Assembly: GCA_035048815.1 (NCBI GenBank)
Contig: JAUCBN010000024.1
Coordinates: 2,478,001-2,542,000 of the forward strand
Reading direction: 5' to 3'
DNA: 64,000 nucleotides
Origin: Abelmoschus esculentus
Lineage: Eukaryota > Streptophyta > Magnoliopsida > Malvales > Malvaceae
The position numbers and the translations under genes are program-made. The notes beneath the pieces are model-generated. The model saw nothing but the letters and a program-made list of their open reading frames with translations, ran no database searches and was not told the origin of the DNA. Positions within the stretch are counted from its first letter, which is position 1; each line of letters begins with the position of its first letter. This document shows, one piece after another, positions 11,790 through 23,113 of the stretch.

Positions 11790-13045
11790 ATTTCTTACAA
11801 AAATTGTAAGAAAAACGGTACATACATCAAAAATAGTAAGAATTTGTGTACAAACACAAATCCTTACAAAGTATACACAACGGCTTACGAAAACCGTAAG
11901 AAAAAAGGTATATACACAAATCCTTACCACTTCAAAACCATGAGCTCAATGAGGCTTCCAAGGGTAAGGATTTGTGTACATACACAATTTCCTACAAGAA
12001 TACACAATATGCCACCCAAACGGTAAGAATTTGTGTTTGTACACAAATCCTTACAAAATATACACAACGGTTTACGAAAACCGTAAGAAAAAAGGTATGT
12101 ACACAAATTCTTACCACTTCAAAACCATGAGCTCAAGGAGGCTTCCAAGGGTAAGGATTTGTGTACATACACACTTTCCTACAAGAATACACAATATGCC
12201 ACCCACGGTAAGGATTTGTGTTTGTACACAAATCCTTACAAAATATACACAACGGCTTACGAAAACCGTAAGAAAAAAGGTATGTACACAAATCCTTACC
12301 ACTTCAAAACCATGAGTTTAAGGAATTTTCCAAGGGTAAGGATTTGTGTACATACACACTTTCCTACAAGAATACACAATATGGCACGAAAAAGGTAAGG
12401 ATTTGTGTTTGTACACAAATCCTTACAAAGTATACACAACGACTTACGAAAACCGTAAGAAAAAAGGTATGTACACAAATCCTTACCACTTCAAAACCAT
12501 GAGTTCAAGGAATTTTCCAAGGGTAAGGATTTGTGTACATACACACTTTCCTACAAGAATACACAATATGGCACGAAAAAGGTAAGGATTTGTGTTTGTA
12601 CACAAATCCTTACAAAGTATACACAACGACTTACGAAAACCGTAAGAAAAAAGGTATGTACACAAATCCTTACCACTTCAAAACCATGAGTTCAAGGAAT
12701 TTTCCAAGGGTAAGGATTTGTGTACATACACACTTTCCTACAAGAATACACAATATGGCACGAAAAAGGTAAGGATTTGTGTTTGTACACAAATCCTTAC
12801 AAAGTATACACAACGACTTATGAAAACCGTAAGAAAAAAGATATGTACACAAATCCTTACCACTTCAAAACCATGAGTTCAAGGAATTTTCCAAGGGTAA
12901 GGATTTGTGTACAGACACACTTTCCTACAAGAATACACAATATGGCACGAAAAATGTAAGGATTTGTGTTTGTACACAAATCCTTACAAAGTATACACAA
13001 CGGCTTACGAAAATCGTAATAAATTGTGTATGTACACAAATCCTT
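11790..13045 (+). repeat. 187-bp tandem satellite array, about 6 units
   Basis: Landmarks recur every 187 bp, for instance at 12346, 12533, 12720 and 12907. Each unit carries the motif GTAAGGATTTGTGT twice forward and its complement ACACAAATCCTTAC twice, so it can form a 14-bp stem with a 4-base loop (…GTGT-TTGT-ACAC…) and a longer fold-back between the unit's outer parts. It also carries a small CTTACG-AAAAC-CGTAAG hairpin. Units differ in a segment that is either AGGCTTCCAAGG or GGAATTTTCCAAGG. The first and last units are divergent, as is common at array edges. Confidence 0.9.
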
Positions 13046-13159
13046 ACCTTTGGATGGCTCCTTTAGCTCATGGTGAGAAGTTGCAAGGAATTGTATACAT
13101 ACCTTTTTCCTTACGATTTTTGTAGGTCATTGTGTATACTTTGTAAGGAATTGTGTACA

Positions 13160-14165
13160 ATATTTATTTGTATATTTTTTATTTGAATATTTTTATTTGA
13201 ATATTTATTAAACGAATATTTTTATTCTAATATTTTTATTCGAGTATTTTTATTCGAATATTTTTATTTGAATAATTATTATATTAATATTTTTATTCGT
13301 ATATTTTTTATTCAAATATTTTTATTCAAGTATTTTTATTCGTATACTTTTTATTCGAATATTTTTATTCGAATATTTATTATATGAATATCTTTATTCG
13401 AATATTTATTATACGAATATCTTTATTCGAATATTTTTTATTCAAATATTTTTATTAAAAAAATTTTATTCGAATATTTATTATACGAATATTTTTATTT
13501 ATATATTTTTTTATTCGAATATTTTTATTCGAATATTTATTATATGAATATTTTTATTCGAATATTTATTATACGAATATTTTTATTCAAATATTTATTA
13601 TACGAATATTTTTATTTATATATTTTTTATTCGAATATTTTTATTCCAATATTTATTATATGAATATTTTTATTTGTATATTTTTATTCGAATATTTTTA
13701 TTCCAATATTTATTATATGAATATTTTTATTCAAATATTTATTATACGCATATTTTTATTCTAATATTTATTATAAAAATACTTTTATTTGAATATTTAT
13801 TATACGGATATTTTTATTCGTATATTTTTTATTCGATTATTTTTATTCAAATATTTATTATATGAATATTTTTATTCGAATATCTTTTTATGTGAATATT
13901 TTTATTCGTATATATTTTATTCGAATCTTTTGATTTGAATATTTTATTCAAATATTTATTATTCGAATATTTTTATTTAAATATTTATTATATGAATATT
14001 TTTATTCGTATATATATTTATTCGAATATTTATTATACAAATATTTTTATGTGAATATTTATTATATGAATATTTTTATTCGAATATTTATTTTATAAAT
14101 ATTTTTATTCGAATATTTATTATATAAATATTTTTATTCGTGTATTTTTTATTCGAATATATAAA
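13160..14165 (+). repeat. AT-rich degenerate tandem array inside copy 1
   Basis: About 1 kb built from variants of TATTATACGAATATTTTTAT and TTCGAATATTTTTATT, with a rough period of 14 to 28 bp. It is nearly all A and T apart from CG in the TTCGAA core. It has no coding content. The corresponding block in copy 2 is at 44110-45150. Confidence 0.85.
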
Positions 14166-16599
14166 AATAAATTAGATAACCATTATTTATAAAAAAAAAC
14201 TGTTTTAAAATTGGAACCGGCTGTTAGCCGGTTCCCCATACCCCTCTATTAGTGGGGCGTTTTTTAGGCTCACTTTAAGTGAGCTTTTTCTAACCTCACC
14301 CAAAATATAGTCATAAAAATAAAACAAGAAATTATTATAACGGAAAAGGCTAAAAAGGATTTGGTGGTTCGATTTAAAAAGTCGATATAACACTATAAGG
14401 AACTAAAGGAGCGGAAGGGTAAAAAATAATAACCTAAAACAAAATACATGATTTGGTTGAAAATCTACCTTTGGCATTTAAAACAATTGCAATATAAAAA
14501 TTCTTTTCCCAAGCTCTCATATTTTCCACGAAACAACGCTCTTTCACTAGATCTCAAACCCAACAATGAACAGTTTCTTAAAAACAAAACCCAGAAAATT
14601 AAATATTATTTTTAGAAAAACTAACCGACCTTTGAAGGTCATGAATCGACCCTCCTCTTTTATTGTCTCTACCCCGAAACGCTTAGCCTCGACGAAGGTT
14701 TAGCCTTAAGCCGCTTCTGCCATCATTGGCTGATCGAGTAGAGAAATTTGGGAGATAAAAGGGTTCTAGCTTTGAAGCCTAGAAGAGCTTACTTACGTTT
14801 AAAAAACTCAGAAGAGAGACCTCCGATTATGCTCGTTTACGCAAGGCTCACTCGCTAAGAAGTTTATCGCCGACGACGAGTCTTGTGGAACCGGAGGGAA
14901 GTCTCAACTCCTATTTTTTTGTTTCTTTTTCACTATTCTTTTGGTATTTCTAGATGCAGATACAAGAAAATGAATGAAGAGAAGAATTCTTTACCCAGGA
15001 AAGCTTTTTGAAAATCTCTTTTGTTTGATTGATGATAATGGTTACAATCGATGGTATTTTCTTGGCTACCCAAAAAAAATCCACTTCTCTCCGTTACCTA
15101 ATGCTTTTATATTTCTCCATGATTTTTATCCTTTCTTCCCTTCCGAAAACATCGCATCCTCCTTTCTATATCTGTCTTCTTCAGATTTAACCTTTGAATC
15201 CAAAAGGAAGAATAATCCTTTCCTTGTTCATCACGCCTCTTTTTTCAGATACTTCTTATGGAAATCTGATGTAACGATTGCTCCTTTTTGCAGGAAGTCC
15301 AACGGTCCAAATGGTGGTCAGACGAGGGGCAGTAGCATTGGCAGCGAAAAATTCGGATCTAGAAATGACAAGTCGCAGGTGAAAAGTCAGCGGAAGTGGA
15401 GAGGTCGCGTGTGCATTGTACGCGCCAGTGATGATCCACATGAAACGTTCGACTGAATCCAAACCGTTGATGAGCCATTTTGATCCAATGGCCAAGGTGA
15501 AAGACGACAGCTGCATTAGATATAAAAGGAGTTATGGTTCTTTTAGAATATTTGGGCCAACAAGTAGATTGATATTAGTAAAGTTGGATTTATAATTAAT
15601 GAACCCGTGAATTTTACTTAATGGGCTGATAATATTTAGTGATTTATTTTTATGGATTTTTATATTTTAATTTATGGGCCAAATTACAAATAATTATAAT
15701 AATAACAATAATATGGTGATAAAAATGCACACAAACGGTACAAAAACAAATACGTACATATTACGAACATAAACACAAACAAAATACTATGCACAAATAA
15801 TATTAGTACACATGACACTAAGCACATCTAATATAACAAAATAACATTCGGTAATACACGTCACATACGATAATACCATAATAATATGATACACCCATGA
15901 CACATTAAAACACATATATACGACAGATGTGAATGCAATGACCTACATAATAAAACCACATATAACAAAGACATACACATAATAATATACATGCAAACAA
16001 AATAGACCCTTATTTAAACAAAAGCAAAAATTTAAGTATTTTAATTTTTCGGTTAAAAATGGGTGATTACACCACCAAAAGGATTTCTAGTGCCTGACAC
16101 GCTATCATATTCATTTGAATCACTCGACATTTTCTTCCTTGTACGACTATTAGAACAAGACTCTGTAATCAATCATAGAGAAGAGAATCAATATTTTATC
16201 AGTTTATACAGTTGGAATACAAATCAAATGGCGTTGCAACGTTCCAGGCAAAGTAATAAACAGAAGAATTATGTTTAAGCTAATGGAAAGCGGAAATCAT
16301 CGTTTTCCGATCGATCAAAATGATTTAAAATGAAAATGAATACGAACATCATTGGTTTTTTATACAATATCTAAATCAACCAAAATCCTTAACCCCTAAA
16401 TCGGAAGTATTTAGCTGTAAACGTATTCAAACTCACAACCACAACAAGATATCCTAAATATCATTAATAATGCATCTGTGATTATGCATGAAATACCGTT
16501 TGAGCTTCCGTAATTTATCGGCGTAACCGGCAATGGCGTCTCCATTAAATCACTCAACTGAACTAAGGTAAATTCAACTGCTAACAATTTGAACAAAAA

Positions 16600-17690
16600 A
16601 AAGGCGAAAACACAATAAGAGAAACATTGGAATCAGAGTTTGAAACCCTAAAATTGAAAAAAATTGAAATTGATTTTTGATCTGCTCTTACACTTTGCTC
16701 AGTGAAGCGAAGAAATGAGAGCAAAAAAATGAAATGTACATACAGGTTGTGTGACAGGATTCGGTACTAGTCGTCGCTCCTGACGTTGTGCCGTTGGCCA
16801 ATAATAAATCAACAAGTGGCGAGCCCATAACGAAATGTATGACGTAAGGTGTACTGTGTACGGAGTGATAGGTTTTAGGTCTAATTATTGATTTTAGTCC
16901 TTGTATTATGCTGAAATTAGATATTTGACAATTATATTTTAGTTTATAATAGCATAATCCCTTTACTTTCTATTGTTATTATTCAAATGGATAACACTAA
17001 TTCTTTTTGGATTAATCCTAATTTTTGAAGAAAAAAATTATTGGGTTTACTCTCACTATTCACTTAATTTCGTTTTTTAATATATTTAAATTTATTAGTC
17101 ATTCGATCATCTTTAAAAAATAACATATAAAATGTTTTTTGTATCGTTACTCTTAAATACGTGTAAATGTCTAGGTTAATCGGAATCCATAAAATTATCT
17201 CGGTGATAACTTTACTCAAGTGACCATAGTTTAAACACCATATATACAAGGCGTGTGCGTATATTCTGAGTCTCGTCGACACGTGTTAAGCATTTTCTAC
17301 GAGGAATTAAGTTGAATTTTGTTCACCCCTTATTATAATATAATCGATCTCAAGTCTCTTTGAATATAATAAAAATAATAAATTGGTACATGAAGAAAAT
17401 TACAGTTTGATCCATTAAAAACAACAAAATTATGATCTAATCATTCTAAAAATACATCGGTAAAATTACATTTTGACTTCTACAACAATTAAAAAATTCT
17501 AATTTCACCCCAAAGCAGCTGGAACTGATTCTAATTGAAATGCATACAAATGGAAACAACTGATAAATAAGATGAACAATTCTACAATACATATGTATTA
17601 ACCGCACTGTATGCTCTGATATAAGTTCTTGAATTCATAATTATATATTTTTATGAGAAAATTTATGATCTCAATTACCAGGCAGCAGTA
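16600..17690. other. Spacer, no gene
   Basis: The first 150 bases may be the old leader and promoter of the DRD1-like relic (AAACCCTAAAATTG-type sequence). The rest is AT-rich and ends in the 3' flank of the receptor kinase gene. No element boundaries found. Confidence 0.4.
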
Positions 17691-17692
17691 GG

Positions 17693-20290
17693 TTACCTAC
17701 CATCCAGCTTTTGAAACTGTGCCAACATATCAGAATTTGAGTGTTCAGTGTTCAGATCACCTCCGGTTGAGGGATTGGTTTCTTGTTGAGGAGGTGGAGG
17801 ACTGGTTTTGGACGGTGGTGTGATGGCTGGAGCCTGTGTGGTGTCGGTGGCATCGGCATCTGGTTCTTTGTTTTCCTCTTCTGATTTTCCCTCCGAGGAT
17901 GATCCTTGCAAGTGCAAAGCATGTTCCAAGTTCCATAAAACATCCCCCATTGAAGGCCTATCAACACCATATTCAGCCAAGCATTTCTCGGCGGCCTCGG
18001 CGAATTTGTTCATCGATTCGGTATTGATGGAACCTACAAGATGAGGATCAATGATTTTTTCAAGCAAGCCCTTCCGCTTCCATTGCATTGCCCATTCTGC
18101 TAAGTTAACCTGCTCTCTTGGTAACTGTGGGTTAATGGCCGGCCTTGCACACAACGTTTCGAGTAGGACAACGCCGAATGAGTAAACATCGGATTTTTCG
18201 GTTAATTGTTGCCTCCTGAAGTACTCAGGGTCTAAGTACCCGAAGCTGCCTTTCACTGCAGTGCTAACATGAGTCTGTCCCATAGGTGTGTCTTTTGACA
18301 GTCCGAAATCTGCAACCTTGGCAACAAAGGCATCGTCGAGCAATATATTGGTGGTCTTAACATCACGGTGAATGATGCCTTGTGCGGTACCGGTATGAAG
18401 GTAGTGAAGTCCGCGAGCTGCTCCGATGCAGATCTCGAGCCTTTGCTTCCACGATAAGGATGGCAAGTTTTTCCCGTACAGGTGATCCCTGAAAGGTCCA
18501 TTGGACATGTACTCGTAAACCAAGATCATTTCGCTGTTCTCGTCACAATAACCGATCAATGACACCAAGTGCCTATGCCTTAGCTTTGACAGCATCTGGA
18601 TTTCTGTCTGAAATTCTGTGATACCTTGCTCGGATTGGGGGTTCCCTCTCTTAACAGCAACTTGGATTCCATCATCAATAGTACCTACATACACATTTCC
18701 GAACCCACCGACGCCGATTATCGCACTCGATTCGAAGTTCTTGGTTGCTTCTTGTAACTCTGCGAAAGAGAAGTAACGGCCTAAGCCAAGTGTCGATGAG
18801 GTGAGGTTGCTCTTTCGAGAACCACCTGACTTGCTCAAGAAGCTACTGTCTCCAGCATGGAGTGGGAGTAGCCATGAAGAAAAACTATTCCTCTTTTGCC
18901 AATCTTGAGGTCGCCTCTTCCATTTAATAACCATTGCACCAAGACCCACAAAGGCACCGAACATCATGGCGAAACCGACGACGGCCACCGTACCCTTGTT
19001 GCTCGAGTCCGTGCTTCCATTGACACCGAATTCCCCATCCAAACTATCAACCGAGTTGCTCATTTTCATCACCTCCAAGCCATTAAGAATCGCATTAGTG
19101 CTTCCGGTATCCTGGTTCAGCGGACCAATCTGAACGGTTAGTCCATCAGTGAACGTGGAAGCATTCACCACTATATCTTTGTAGTATGGAACATCCAGCC
19201 CGCCCGTTATGCTCGACAAATCCAACCCGGAGATGGCCATTTTACTATTGATGTAGACATTGAAATACAGGGTATTGAGTGTCTTGCTAACTATGTCGCA
19301 GAAATGCAACCTGAGCAAATAATCAAACGCTTTATTGACTTCCATCTTCCATGTCACGTTGAAGTTTGGCTTTATCGTGCTTGCCTCGGCCACCGCCATC
19401 TCGATGAGAGATGCATAAACTGCAGCCGGTGCAATCCATGGGGTTAGCTTCTCGGGGTAATTGATTGCACTTGTTGAAGTAGAGGCTTTTGAAGCAAAGG
19501 CTTTATCCTTAATATAATCAGTATCAGGTATCCAAGTTCTTCCTAGGGTGTCATTTTGTGGGGTAATCAAAGGTCCCCCCATATTCAACCTATAAACAAC
19601 TTGGTAACCATGCTTGGACAAGCCTTGGATGTTGTTAACAGGGAAAAGCAAAGATCCCTCGTCCGCGATCAAACTATCCGGCGCTGAAATGACCTCGATG
19701 GCGTTCACAAAAGCGAACGAATTCACCATAGGAGAGAACTTTAGAAGAAATCTAGGGTCATTCATGTTAAGAAGATACTCCTTGAGAACAGGCACAGTAG
19801 CATTTCTAATCTTGAAGTTATGAAGGACAGCATAGTTATTCGCCGACACTGAAAACACCGATCGCTGAAGATCATATTTACTATCTTTTATGGCATAGAA
19901 ATAGAGCCGGAGCCAATGAAATCCCGGTCGTCTCAGCTCGAAATTGTAGGTGGCTTCTTGAGGGAACACTTTCGCCGTCAACAACAAAGGCGAAGGGAGA
20001 TCAACATTGGAGGCAGTCACTTGAGCATCATCCTTAGTGTCTAGATACCGAGATGCTTCTTTATCGGTTAAGAACAACCTTCCATCAGGGAGCTTTGGCG
20101 CATCCATGGTGCCACAGTCGATGAGGATGTTGTCCGTGGGCTTGTAAGGACCCGTCGGATGGGCAACAACGGTGATGGGACAACATAACAACATTATAAC
20201 CAAGGGGATAACCATGGATGAAGAAGGTGGTGATAGAAAAAAATTGGGATTAACATGTGATGTTACAATCAGTTCCTCTCCTATCTCCAT
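17693..20290 (-). CDS. CrRLK1L (malectin-like) receptor kinase, BUPS-like
   Basis: Single-exon gene, 865 residues, as is usual for this family. CrRLK1L proteins sit in the plasma membrane and sense RALF peptides; BUPS1/2, the closest members I recall, keep pollen tubes intact together with ANXUR. A hydrophobic signal segment lies at about 26-43 (IPLVIMLLCC). The tandem malectin-like ectodomain spans about 50-410. The transmembrane helix is at 433-455, followed by KWKRRPQDWQKRNSFSSWLL. The kinase domain begins near 520, with glycine loop GVGGFGNVY, Lys547 in VAVKRG, catalytic HRD at 641-643 and DFG at 661-663, so it looks active. The low-complexity tail is rich in Pro and Thr. The start MEIGEE is preferred because it leaves a family-like N-terminus; a further in-frame ATG 64 codons upstream would add an unlikely poly-Lys segment encoded by a poly-A tract. 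Exact orthology is uncertain. Confidence 0.93.
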   Translation of the reverse strand: MEIGEELIVTSHVNPNFFLSPPSSSMVIPLVIMLLCCPITVVAHPTGPYKPTDNILIDCGTMDAPKLPDGRLFLTDKEASRYLDTKDDAQVTASNVDLPSPLLLTAKVFPQEATYNFELRRPGFHWLRLYFYAIKDSKYDLQRSVFSVSANNYAVLHNFKIRNATVPVLKEYLLNMNDPRFLLKFSPMVNSFAFVNAIEVISAPDSLIADEGSLLFPVNNIQGLSKHGYQVVYRLNMGGPLITPQNDTLGRTWIPDTDYIKDKAFASKASTSTSAINYPEKLTPWIAPAAVYASLIEMAVAEASTIKPNFNVTWKMEVNKAFDYLLRLHFCDIVSKTLNTLYFNVYINSKMAISGLDLSSITGGLDVPYYKDIVVNASTFTDGLTVQIGPLNQDTGSTNAILNGLEVMKMSNSVDSLDGEFGVNGSTDSSNKGTVAVVGFAMMFGAFVGLGAMVIKWKRRPQDWQKRNSFSSWLLPLHAGDSSFLSKSGGSRKSNLTSSTLGLGRYFSFAELQEATKNFESSAIIGVGGFGNVYVGTIDDGIQVAVKRGNPQSEQGITEFQTEIQMLSKLRHRHLVSLIGYCDENSEMILVYEYMSNGPFRDHLYGKNLPSLSWKQRLEICIGAARGLHYLHTGTAQGIIHRDVKTTNILLDDAFVAKVADFGLSKDTPMGQTHVSTAVKGSFGYLDPEYFRRQQLTEKSDVYSFGVVLLETLCARPAINPQLPREQVNLAEWAMQWKRKGLLEKIIDPHLVGSINTESMNKFAEAAEKCLAEYGVDRPSMGDVLWNLEHALHLQGSSSEGKSEEENKEPDADATDTTQAPAITPPSKTSPPPPQQETNPSTGGDLNTEHSNSDMLAQFQKLDGR

Positions 20291-20397
20291 CCCTCCTGTA
20301 TGAGGGGGAGATGTTTCAAGACAAAAAAAAATGAACCAACAAAAAGGTTTTCGGGCAAAACAAGGAAATGGTGTTGTATTTCTTTGAACCAGGGGCC

Positions 20398-20399
20398 TG

Positions 20400-20430
<31 letters not shown>

Positions 20431-20434
20431 TTAT
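20398..20434. repeat. Poly-T / (TG)n simple repeat
   Basis: About 20 T followed by a GT run, directly upstream of the receptor kinase start, so in its leader or promoter it would read as (CA)n then poly-A. Confidence 0.85.
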
Positions 20435-20439
20435 GATTG

Positions 20440-21350
20440 GAGAGATCTGTGCAATACACAAATTATGAGGGCAATGTTTCATGGAGAAAGATTTCTTGAT
20501 TTTTTGTCTCGTTGAGAATTCGTTGGCTTTTGGTCTCCATTTTTAGACATTTACTAGGCTTGTGCATGGTCTATGTTTTAACCACAACTCATCCTCCCTT
20601 TCTTTTAATGGTGGATATCCATTCAACTTGCTTAACTGATTTAACTGTTACTAGTATCTAATAATCATACCCTTTCATATTTTAAATATAAAAATGCATT
20701 TCAAATTTTAAAATAATAGGATTTCATATTGAATCAATTCGGACAAGAAAGCAAACCAAGCAAGAAACAAGAAACAGATCAGTCTGTACAAAATAAGAAT
20801 GACATCACTAATGATGTCATATATTATATTTTATTGTTTAAAATATTTCTTCCCGTTGAACCTGTTTTTTTCACCTGTAATTTCCATTTTCTTCTTTACA
20901 GTGCGAGACCCTGTTGAAAAATATACTTCAGAATGATGTCAAGAATCCTTCATGAATAGACATCCTGCACACCACCATGTGCAAACCCTAATTTCCAATA
21001 CAGTTGCAGAGGAGAAGAAAATCAGAATCTGTACAACATAAGAGTAATGAATCATGACGAATCCCACCCAAGAAACGAAATATTAACAGTTTTGAGTCGT
21101 TTTCTGGTTTGAATTTAAGGTAATCGAGTCAGGTTCCAGGTTAGGGTAAATATTAACACGGGTACGATACATCTACGCCTTCGAAAGCTCAGAAGCAAAG
21201 ACAGAATTGTGGTCTCAATTCTTACATTATTAAGACGATGAAAGAAACTTTTATTTGTAAAGTAGATGAAAGGAGAAATGATTTTGTTGCCAGTACTGAA
21301 AAAATAGTACATCAGTCATAGAGATACTAACCTTCTAACAGCAGATAAGA
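20440..21350. other. Spacer between kinase promoter and RING gene 3' end
   Basis: No coding pattern. The right part presumably holds the 3' untranslated region of the RING gene on the minus strand. Confidence 0.4.
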
Positions 21351-21353
21351 ACT

Positions 21354-23113
21354 TCAGTTCTTGCTGGATTTAGCCCAGAAAAATCCCTTTTTCCAGTTAG
21401 AATGATTCTCTGAAGGGGATCTACTCCCTTTGGATCCGAAGGAAAAGTGTTTCTTCAGGAAAGGCTTGCCCAAGGAGCTTTTCATGCTTGAACTGGAAGC
21501 CCTACCTTCATGTCCACTGCTTTTCATACGATGAAATACTATAGGATCGACATCCATATCACTATCAACAACCCGGCTCCTTGATTTTTTGCTGATTTTG
21601 GCCTTAACATCCATTTCAGCTTTAAATGCTTTCTCAGATAATTTATGTGTTTTCTTCTCACCCAATGTGCATATTGGACAAGTAGGGTCATACTTGTCAA
21701 TTTCAGACGTCATATTTTCCAAACATTCAGCATGGTAAACATGGCCACAAGTTAGTACGGAAACAACAGAGAGATCGTTGCTAATGATAATCTTCTGAGT
21801 GCTCCACAAAGATTTTTCTGATAACAGCTTTGAGCAAACACCACATGTTTGCAGATCAACAGATGGTGAAGCTGGGGTCCGGCCGCTGAATTTGCTTATT
21901 CTCTCACGATGAAAACCCCATGTGTCATTATCAAAAGACCACCTTTCCCTACGAGATGTAGGCAGTTCAGCAAAGGCATGAGTAGACCAACCGTCAGAAG
22001 AATCACCGCGAGAGCCTCCAATTGATTCATTGCTCCATGAAGGCATTACATGCCTTTCCTCACCAACTGAGTATCTGTTAGGTGACTTTAATCCCAGAAT
22101 TCGGTTATCAGATACTTGACGTGATAGATGATGTCCAGGAGACCTGAGAGGCCACTTTGTTATTGTTGAACTGGTAGAATGCACATGACTCTGCAAAGAC
22201 ATAGGGGATGTTGCTAAGGAGGAAGCTGATGGCAAAGAAAGTGATAACTTAGATGGAGATGGGTAAGAGGCCACAGGGGATTCCATCGACTCCTTTGCCT
22301 GAAACAGAACCAGAACTCTCAAAAATTTGTGATATGAAGGAGATGCATGAAACTGCCTCCTGGGGAAAAAGAGTTTTACCTGCTCTAAGTTCACATCAAC
22401 AGAAATATTTCTTGAAATAGATTGATCTGCATAATATTTGTAAAGGATGTTAGATAGAACGATTCCAAGAGGACCTTTCTTAATCAACAAAATGATAGAA
22501 TGACAATGACCAACATTAAACAGATGAAAAATTTCCCACTGAATGAAAACAAGGGAGACAAGTGAGAAAATCTCAGGTCCAATACTCTTCACCCTCTACC
22601 CAAAAATAGATTGATATGCATAATATTTGTTTATATTCCTTATACTTTTCATTCACCGCAACTTACCATCTATCTAATTCCGTTACTCTCCCATATGTTA
22701 AAAGTGACAACAGGAAAATTAGTGTAACACTCAAAATTAACTTCAACATTTCCAAATTCCATAAATTCACACTAAGACCAGCATCCCATTAGTTTACCTT
22801 GAGCAGGAATTCTCACATGTCCAGCAGTTCCTTCTGAAATTGGGGACTTTTGCCACGTACGAGACTGAAAACTCTCGGACGAAATTCCATCTTCTGATGC
22901 ACCTGCAGATTCATATTTGATCTCTGATCCATCAATCCGGCTTACTGCATCTGAGAACCAACTTATAGAAGTGTCTTCACCAGCTACACGCCCTCGGTTA
23001 TCCCAACGAAAACTCCATGTCGGTGAATACCTTATATTCCTATGTAAAACCTCACTACCTGATCCATTTACAATAGTTTTATCTCTACCAGCAACACAAC
23101 AAGCAGCCCCCAT
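21354..23113 (-). CDS. RING-H2 zinc-finger protein (putative E3 ubiquitin ligase)
   Basis: Three coding exons on the minus strand, 23113-22798, 22426-22380 and 22298-21354, join in phase (1308 bp, 435 residues). The middle 47-bp exon is needed for the frame: RIPAQ-DQSISRNISVDVNLEQ-AKESM. The N-terminus MGAACCVAGRDK has Gly2 followed by two cysteines, which fits N-myristoylation plus palmitoylation and suggests membrane attachment; this is inference. A Ser/Pro-rich linker follows. The RING spans about 273-331, CGVC...LTCGHVYHAECLEN...CPIC, with Cys/His ligands in C3H2C3 order. The tail is basic and Ser-rich, ending KKGFFWAKSSKN. I recognise the family as plant RING proteins starting MGAACC that are otherwise poorly studied. 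The region 23114-24140 probably holds non-coding leader exons and introns of this gene. Confidence 0.86.

Larger units (their letters stand above)
11699..14301 (+). mobile_element. Satellite-bearing non-autonomous Mutator-like element, copy 1
   Basis: The element starts GGGTAGTTCTAGAGAAAGCC and ends CTAACCTCACCC. The reverse complement of the end, GGGTGAGGTTAGAAAAAGCT, is an imperfect inverted repeat of the start (14 of 20). A perfect 9-bp duplication AAAATATAG flanks it (11690-11698 and 14302-14310), as expected of Mutator-like transposition. Inside are a 187-bp tandem array (about 6 units), an AT-rich array of about 1 kb, and a right end with two hairpins (ACCGGCTGTTAGCCGGT and GCTCACTTTAAGTGAGC). 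There is no transposase. Open frames in the array are a by-product of the repeat. Copy 2 lies at 41421-45288 in the same orientation. The element sits within the probable solo LTR. Confidence 0.85.
10931..16071 (-). mobile_element. Probable solo LTR of a Ty3-type retroelement inside the DRD1-like gene
   Basis: On the minus strand it opens TGTAATCACCC (16071) and closes AAAAATCTCA (10931), so it has TG...CA ends. The flanks are CCACG (10926-10930) and CCACC (16072-16076), a 5-bp target duplication with one mismatch. Near its 3' end the minus strand carries GGCGACTCCAATTTT, and the plus strand carries GGGAGTCGGTTGCGG and CGCCCAAAATTGGTAC, phrases I associate with long plant LTRs close to the primer-binding site. 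After subtracting the nested 2.6 kb transposon and its 9-bp duplication it is about 2.5 kb. No gag-pol domains and no second LTR copy were seen, hence solo LTR. A non-autonomous retroelement is the alternative. It lies in exon 2 of the gene relic. Confidence 0.5.
9758..16545 (-). pseudogene. Decayed DRD1/CHR35-like SNF2 chromatin remodeler, split by nested transposons
   Basis: DRD1-type SNF2 proteins help Pol V act in RNA-directed DNA methylation. Recognisable pieces, 5' to 3' on the minus strand: exon 1 16497-16545 (METPLPVTPINYGSSN); exon 2 from 16162 (SCSNSRTRKKMSSDSN), cut at 16072 by a retroelement; a second part from 10930 including TEKKKPEVFPNVTDFSDPFA; the ATPase start 10586-10328, with HPRHMKQMKPRQLEGFSFLL and Walker A HAPGSGKT; PHAKPLVILPKGILATWKKE to LKQWV; and the C-terminal helicase motif VI region LDVHLNPSVTRQAIGRAF to KVWFEWN (10059-9835), plus a tail ending LLREDIT. 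A frameshift follows FNNMLE, another lies just after Walker A, and LKQWV runs into a stop. The helicase core between motif Ia and motif VI is missing. DRD1 is preferred over CLSY because the VHLNPSV and WFEWN phrases fit DRD1. Confidence 0.8.

Noticed and set aside
11640..13125. Repeated open frames of 60-113 codons on both strands (MYIHTFLQEYTIWHEKG-like)
   Set aside because: They recur with the 187-bp unit, which is not a multiple of three, and appear on both strands at once. They are by-products of the satellite and not genes.
20291..20482. 64-residue N-terminal extension of the receptor kinase
   Set aside because: It contains a poly-Lys run encoded by a simple poly-A tract and would hide the signal peptide, so the internal start at 20290 was used.
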